NCBI RefSeq assembly: GCF_039511225.1
Contig: NZ_CP154261.1
Coordinates: 3,410,001-3,474,000 of the forward strand
Source of the DNA: Sphingobacterium multivorum
GTDB taxonomy: Bacteria; Bacteroidota; Bacteroidia; Sphingobacteriales; Sphingobacteriaceae
Direction of reading: 5' to 3'
Length of the DNA stretch: 64,000 bases
Position 1 is the stretch's first letter. The number at the start of each line of letters is the position of its first letter. Of the stretch, positions 61,201 to 64,000 are shown piece by piece. The notes under the pieces were generated by a model. The model had not been told where the DNA came from and made no database searches. It was given only the letters and a program-made list of their open reading frames with translations. A program made the position numbers and the translations under genes.

Positions 61201-61691
61201 TCAAAATTAAATCGGCCGGAACCACCCGGAAAGGAAAAATAAAAGTTATCAGGCTCCCCATCTGTAGATCCTGTCCCCATAGTATGTTTCTGAACTTCAT
61301 TATAACTAGAAAACGATTCAAAATAAGTTGAGTACAGATAACCCACTTTTGGAGTTTCATCGGGAAGGCCGACCGTACTTCGCGACACAACACCACCAGT
61401 CGTTAGATTCCAACCCAATCCACAATTGGAGGCGATCTCCGAAACCTTTATTCCCCCACCCTTATAATCCAAGGAAATAGGAATCTCTAGTTCCCCTACT
61501 TTTATCGTATAGAGTGGAATACTCACATTAACCATACCTGAATATAGATTAACAGGAGTTTCTTTATATTGGACAAAATTCGATACCGTTGGACTTGGTC
61601 CAATGATCTGTTTTGGCATACTCGGCGATTGGCCAAAACACCAACTCATAGCAAGCGATAGCGACGAAATGATAAATAGTTTCCTTTTCAT
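58263..61691 (-). CDS. RHS partner protein upstream of the M23 RHS toxin (locus 2)
   Basis: 1142 residues from the ATG at 61691 (MKRKLFIISSLSLAMSWCFG signal; frame open to 61712). The N-terminal half has VQYKETPVNLYSGMVNVSIP and LEIPISLDYKGGGIKVSEIA, a Bacteroidota RHS-partner start. The C-terminal part has VYLWGYNNQYPVLEIKNATY, TSFTYKPLVGMTSKTDARGI and the ending HLNNVNRSFDYHYRSN, equal to the locus 1 partner. The central region differs greatly between the two. It is exported, probably surface-attached or secreted, and may form a shell with the RHS toxin. It lies 12 bp before the toxin gene and 24 bp after the tail-fibre-like gene. Confidence 0.9.
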   Translation of the reverse strand: MKRKLFIISSLSLAMSWCFGQSPSMPKQIIGPSPTVSNFVQYKETPVNLYSGMVNVSIPLYTIKVGELEIPISLDYKGGGIKVSEIASNCGLGWNLTTGGVVSRSTVGLPDETPKVGYLYSTYFESFSSYNEVQKHTMGTGSTDGEPDNFYFSFPGGSGRFNFDRSGNLVSIPKTNYQFIKGPELFYSSSVVSPATLISTRSIKDDRGNLYNFNDAEMGEVTGNRLVNFNTTGSGSVAINSWHLSKITTPVGDQVNYTYEEVPVSYDLAPTETINAKTMGSEDPLPPSIESYSRNVIKTKRISSISFRGGKVLFKYNSTSRADLVGDFALEEVQIFQGSTLIKSFQLNYLYLDGPNLKNRSDYPLTGETNFLTNTSLAPSATMSRRLVLESVRERSETGQFMDNGHRFEYIHNFGLPNRSSRSIDFWGYYNGNTEPKIIAQQSAQDAGLVDFFWYDRHVNTEYAIQGLLSKIINPMGGVTEFSYESNSIAASPKLPVTFTEMVSIGASVSFAHSLYGKIVYEDPDDGGYPYVLVQKDGQMVKNYYREFVLPERNNYTITIQNMPNVYGIYFYLFDVGRNRTVQTFMNDYGGLINLDAGIYRLYISPSLSATVQSPQNPYYNTFMTASVTGYKAYTKTLNSSGPTGNIVGGVRIKEQKIYDPLIGQYVLKEYKYRDPDGGVSGVLLNAPEFSYSKEASSSGSSISKYKVLTFDPVIGLRTTSGSYVAYSNVEEWTKSGDLTALGRVDYSYINANTNDDVFFTPAVDYSGFMPPYNLLPNPPVDNRDWLRGRLLSKSIYSASNQLLEKEINTYDYYLENTNVRGYKIDFYIEVLNGTSNYYYNKFDYKTGYLHLKESTKTVYNQAPSTNVEVNNRYIYSKVHLQPLAMFQNQSNGDSTATFYTYPKDFQGGNTSIANLIANNILINPIERITAVKKQSSYFLKEGELNIYRSAGNGLLERKDILETDVPISLASFKFSNRVLGVLPTEGLSASYGADARYKPAYSFLQYNTSGNPLELKVKELPVTVYLWGYNNQYPVLEIKNATYAEVATALTQAAIDNLNSISQTEATMETLIKNAADKLRTDIPKAMVTSFTYKPLVGMTSKTDARGIKETYTYDGMQRLQAILDHLNNVNRSFDYHYRSN

Positions 61692-61715
61692 TATTTGAAT
61701 CTTTTTTCTCACGGT

Positions 61716-62765
61716 CTATTTGGCGATCTTTATTATCTTAATTTCTTTATCCTGTTCCTGAACAGTTTTATTTAATTGAATCACCTGCAACGTCAACTCC
61801 TCTATTTTCTTCAACAGAATCTTATTCATCTCACCCAAGGAAATACCGTTTGCTGCAACCTCGCTTGCTTTAGGAACATCGGGCAAATGGCCGTTCTTTT
61901 GAATAAATTTTTCGGTTTCGGCCAATGTAGGTAGTTTATAATCCTCTTCGAAAACATAGTCGGCCCAGCCCGAGGTCTCCACTTTGATCTCTTGGCTGCG
62001 GATCTTGCCTTTCACAGCTAGATCATAATCTCCGGGTGTTTGGGTTTTGACACCAACTTTTCCTGAAAAGTAGAAGTCTCCGGCTCCCACAGGGTTGTTT
62101 AAGAGAGAACTTATCGTGGGCTCATTTCCGTTGACTTCCTCTATCCGAGGGCCATAAAAATACTGACGATCATCGGTATTGTTGTCGTAATATAGGTACG
62201 ACCGATGGCGAGTGATTGTATTCGTCGCTGCAAACTTAAAGTCTGTCAGACCAATAACTTTCTGACCTGTAACGCCATCGTATATTGCACCATAATTTAC
62301 GGTAGAGGGGTCATTTGAACCATGTACATAACCTACCAGAAGATACCAGCGATCAAGTTCAGGGAGATTTCCATACCAAAAATAGGGGTTATTGTTTATC
62401 GTTCCAGCAAGTGTATTCACACCTGGGGCACAGCCCAAATAGGCCGTTCCACTTTTAGAATTTGTTCTTTTCATCCAAACCGAAAAACGGTAGGTCTTCT
62501 GATTATTGATCGGAATATCCACTGAGTTCCAGCCCCCGTCCGCATTCCCATCTCCGCTGGGAGCCCCTTTCCATAGGATAACCTGTGTACCCAAAGGACC
62601 CACCCCCCACTCACGTTCGTTCTCACTGGTCAGACCATTTGCAGTGAGGCCTGAAGTTCCACCAGATCCGGTTACCCAATCATTGAGGTTGAGCAGATTT
62701 TGTGCATGGCTTCCCATGGCGCATACACTAAAGGCAAATAGAAATGCCGACTTTAACTTATTCAT
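61716..62765 (-). CDS. Exported tail-fibre-like protein, first gene of RHS locus 2
   Basis: The 349-residue protein has a signal peptide (AFLFAFSVCAMGSHAQ). A carbohydrate-binding-like beta domain follows (residues about 25-220, YRFSVWMKRTNSKSGTAYLG). Next is a fibre-type segment KVGVKTQTPGDYDLAVKGKI, then the Bacteroidota tail-fibre closing motif YKLPTLAETEKFIQKNGHLP, DVPKASEVAANGISLGEMNK, and a C-terminal coiled coil ending QDKEIKIIKIAK. Such proteins are surface structures of unknown role. Coupled to the RHS operon, it may help attachment to target cells. Confidence 0.8.
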   Translation of the reverse strand: MNKLKSAFLFAFSVCAMGSHAQNLLNLNDWVTGSGGTSGLTANGLTSENEREWGVGPLGTQVILWKGAPSGDGNADGGWNSVDIPINNQKTYRFSVWMKRTNSKSGTAYLGCAPGVNTLAGTINNNPYFWYGNLPELDRWYLLVGYVHGSNDPSTVNYGAIYDGVTGQKVIGLTDFKFAATNTITRHRSYLYYDNNTDDRQYFYGPRIEEVNGNEPTISSLLNNPVGAGDFYFSGKVGVKTQTPGDYDLAVKGKIRSQEIKVETSGWADYVFEEDYKLPTLAETEKFIQKNGHLPDVPKASEVAANGISLGEMNKILLKKIEELTLQVIQLNKTVQEQDKEIKIIKIAK

Positions 62766-63115
62766 AGCTAATAAACTGGTTAATAAAATATATCAGTAAT
62801 AAAAATACAATAGGAATCTTTAAGAAGCTATTTTTGTTGCATCTATAGACCTGGTTAGCATTCTTTTTATGGTTACTTGAATTTAAAAATTTCTGCTATT
62901 TATTCATAGCGTTATTTAATATATTTTTTCCTTCTGGTTATATCGCATCGCTATTAAACTTTGCATAGCAACCACGTGTTCCTTAACCAAAAATTGATTT
63001 GCCATATTTCTTTAATTTAAATGATATAGGCAAAAGTATGGATGTAGCAGGCCCTATCTTAGAAAAACAAGAGATTTATAAGCGGTAGCTGGGAGATACC
63101 GAAAAGCACAGCACA
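62766..63115. other. Upstream region of RHS locus 2
   Basis: No gene seen. On the minus strand TACTTTTG at 63031-63038 fits the -7 consensus TAnnTTTG, but no -33 element matches and the resulting leader would be about 260 nt. It may still be the promoter of the tail-fibre/RHS operon. Confidence 0.3.
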
Positions 63116-63152
63116 ATAGAGCCTCCCTTGACAGTCAGCAAGGGAGGCTTTA
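63116..63152. terminator. Terminator hairpin
   Basis: ATAGAGCCTCCCTTG / CAAGGGAGGCTTTAT: 15-bp stem with one mismatch and a 7-8 nt loop. It overlaps the end of the decayed YbjQ gene and shares its core with the terminators at 43.8 and 54.2 kb. Confidence 0.8.
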
Positions 63153-63369
63153 TCAGTTAGCGGTTAATAATATTCTACTGGTTTTTTCTCGCTCACTCCT
63201 CATTTCGGACAATGCCGTCTCTGATTTTTCGAGACGTTCAATCACTTGTTTCATAGCTCGCCCCTACATCATTAAAGACAGTGGTGCCGACGACAACATT
63301 GGCAGCTATTAGATCATTATATCGTGAAATATCCCCCCCTTCGATGGAATTGGTCGTGGTTAATATCAT
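63153..63369 (-). pseudogene. Decayed YbjQ-type (heavy-metal-binding domain) gene
   Basis: Two minus-strand pieces together cover most of a YbjQ protein. 63238-63369 encodes ILTTTNSIEGGDISRYNDLI and VVVGTTVFNDVG, matching the family start. 63153-63254, in another frame, encodes MKQVIERLEKSETALSEMRS, ending TSRILLTAN, the helical second half. YbjQ proteins are about 105 residues and form pentamers. The shift around 63250 and missing residues break it, unless the two are now separate peptides. Confidence 0.6.
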
Positions 63370-63656
63370 GGCATTATACTTTTCAATCGGGCAAGGTTAA
63401 CACCCAAGTCTGATAATAATGAATCTTTAATTTTCTCCCACAAAGATTCTTCGTCAATAAAAATCAAATAATTCAATTTTTCAACGTTTAGCCCCAATTT
63501 ATTAATGAGATAATTTGCAACTTTTTTAGGAGAAATTTGGCTTCGATAAAAATCCCTCAGATTATCAAGAGGTTCCCACCTACTTCTATTCAAAGACAGG
63601 TCAATTTGGTTCAAATAGGTATATAAAAATACTGCAAAAGAATATTTAATTTTCAA
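63366..63656 (-). pseudogene. Truncated copy of the 172-aa candidate immunity gene
   Basis: Residues 1-82 (KIKYSFAVFLYTYLNQIDLS, then ISPKKVANYLINKLGLNVEK) match the gene at 43.9-44.5 kb closely. After KIKDSLLS at about 63,407 the frame turns into unrelated residues (DLGVNLARLKSIMP) where it meets the YbjQ remnant. So this copy lost its second half. It starts 20 bp after the end of an RHS toxin tip and would be that tip's immunity gene. Confidence 0.7.
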
Positions 63657-63675
63657 CTTTCTAATTCTGTTATAT

Positions 63676-63852
63676 TTACCATTTCCACCAATTCTTATTA
63701 AAAACCGGGTTAGTTCCTTTCAGATCTAAGGGAGCGCCTCCAGTTACAATACGACCAGGATTTCCGGTCCCACCCATACAACCCGGGATTGGCCCGTCCT
63801 CCACACTCCATCGTCCGATTTCGGCGTCATAAAACCTCACCCAGTAGTCATA
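63676..63852 (-). pseudogene. Orphan RHS core end with short toxin tip
   Basis: A 58-codon open fragment begins YDYWVRFYDAEIGRWSVEDG, the end of an RHS core (compare DYGARFYDAEIGRW in the full RHS genes). It then has GCMGGTGNPGRIVTGGAPLD and ends NPVFNKNWWKW. A stop precedes it and no start exists. It is a displaced C-terminal module followed directly by the truncated 172-aa-family gene, a typical toxin-immunity order. Confidence 0.75.
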
Positions 63853-63856
63853 TTAA

Positions 63857-64000
63857 CTAATAACTTTTTAGAACCTCTTGCCAATTCTCCGGATAATCTT
63901 TTTTGAGCTTTTCTTCAATAAAATCAGGGACTGGTTCCTTCGCGTAATCCAATCCTTTAGTTTTTAAAAAGGATATGACATTTCTCTTCTGGCGGTATTC
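63857..64000 (-). CDS. C-terminal end of a gene that continues outside the window
   Basis: 47 codons up to the stop at 63857-63859: EYRQKRNVISFLKTKGLDYA, KEPVPDFIEEKLKKDYPENW, QEVLKSY. Helical, charged, cytosolic in appearance. The family is not recognised. Given its place just before an RHS tip it may be another immunity-type gene. The start lies beyond the right edge. Confidence 0.55.
   Translation of the reverse strand, partial: EYRQKRNVISFLKTKGLDYAKEPVPDFIEEKLKKDYPENWQEVLKSY

Noticed and set aside
1..64000. tRNA, rRNA and riboswitch genes
   Set aside because: No cloverleaf, rRNA or known riboswitch pattern was noticed by eye; a covariance-model scan would be decisive.

Overview
The window looks like chromosomal accessory DNA from a Bacteroidota bacterium, most likely Sphingobacteriaceae (Sphingobacterium-like). 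Reasons: AT-rich sequence without Shine-Dalgarno-like starts, DUF6266 and DUF5675 genes, DUF6443-type RHS proteins with paired upstream partners, DUF4348 lipoproteins, and short Cys-rich RiPP precursors with Bacteroidota GG leaders. This assignment comes from gene content only.

Layout. 1-7.6 kb holds ordinary housekeeping or accessory genes: an epimerase cut by the window edge, a Crp/Fnr regulator, an SDR, an AraC regulator, a DHA2 exporter, an Rpn-family nuclease with a 12-bp repeat tract, an unidentified remnant and a PfkB sugar kinase. 7.6-10.6 kb is a small phage-lysis-like cassette (holin-like, DUF5675, two DUF6266, HTH). 10.7-12.6 kb carries a membrane protein with a LytTR-like tail, a small hypothetical gene and a truncated regulator.

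12.64-30.5 kb is the main discovery. It is a minus-strand, almost fully overlapping operon that encodes a class I lanthipeptide-type system. It has three Cys-rich precursors with near-identical 27-residue GG leaders, two of them with about 90-residue cores holding 13 Cys. It also has a full-length LanB dehydratase, a LanC cyclase, a C39 peptidase-ABC exporter, an HlyD adaptor and a TolC channel. A periplasmic S41 protease, one unknown 269-aa protein and two intact glycosyltransferases plus one truncated one complete the operon, and an AraC regulator lies upstream. The inferred product is a set of large, ring-rich, possibly glycosylated lanthipeptides matured and exported across both membranes. 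The island ends in broken genes on both sides: a regulator/GT2 fusion scar at 12.64 kb, and exonuclease III plus IS256 debris at 30.8-32.0 kb.

32-64 kb is a polymorphic-toxin territory. Two RHS operons (32.1-39.3 kb and 54.3-62.8 kb, both minus strand) each encode an RHS partner protein, a DUF6443/RHS core protein with its own C-terminal warhead, and a small candidate immunity gene. The second warhead is an M23 peptidase and its candidate immunity protein is a DUF4348 lipoprotein. Between and beside them lie orphan toxin tips, candidate immunity genes (a WapI-like one, a 122-aa one sitting directly behind a toxin tip, and a duplicated 172-aa family), IS256, IS3 and ISL3 remnants, and a beta-propeller/FKBP fusion. 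Several broken genes and hybrid joints show repeated recombination.
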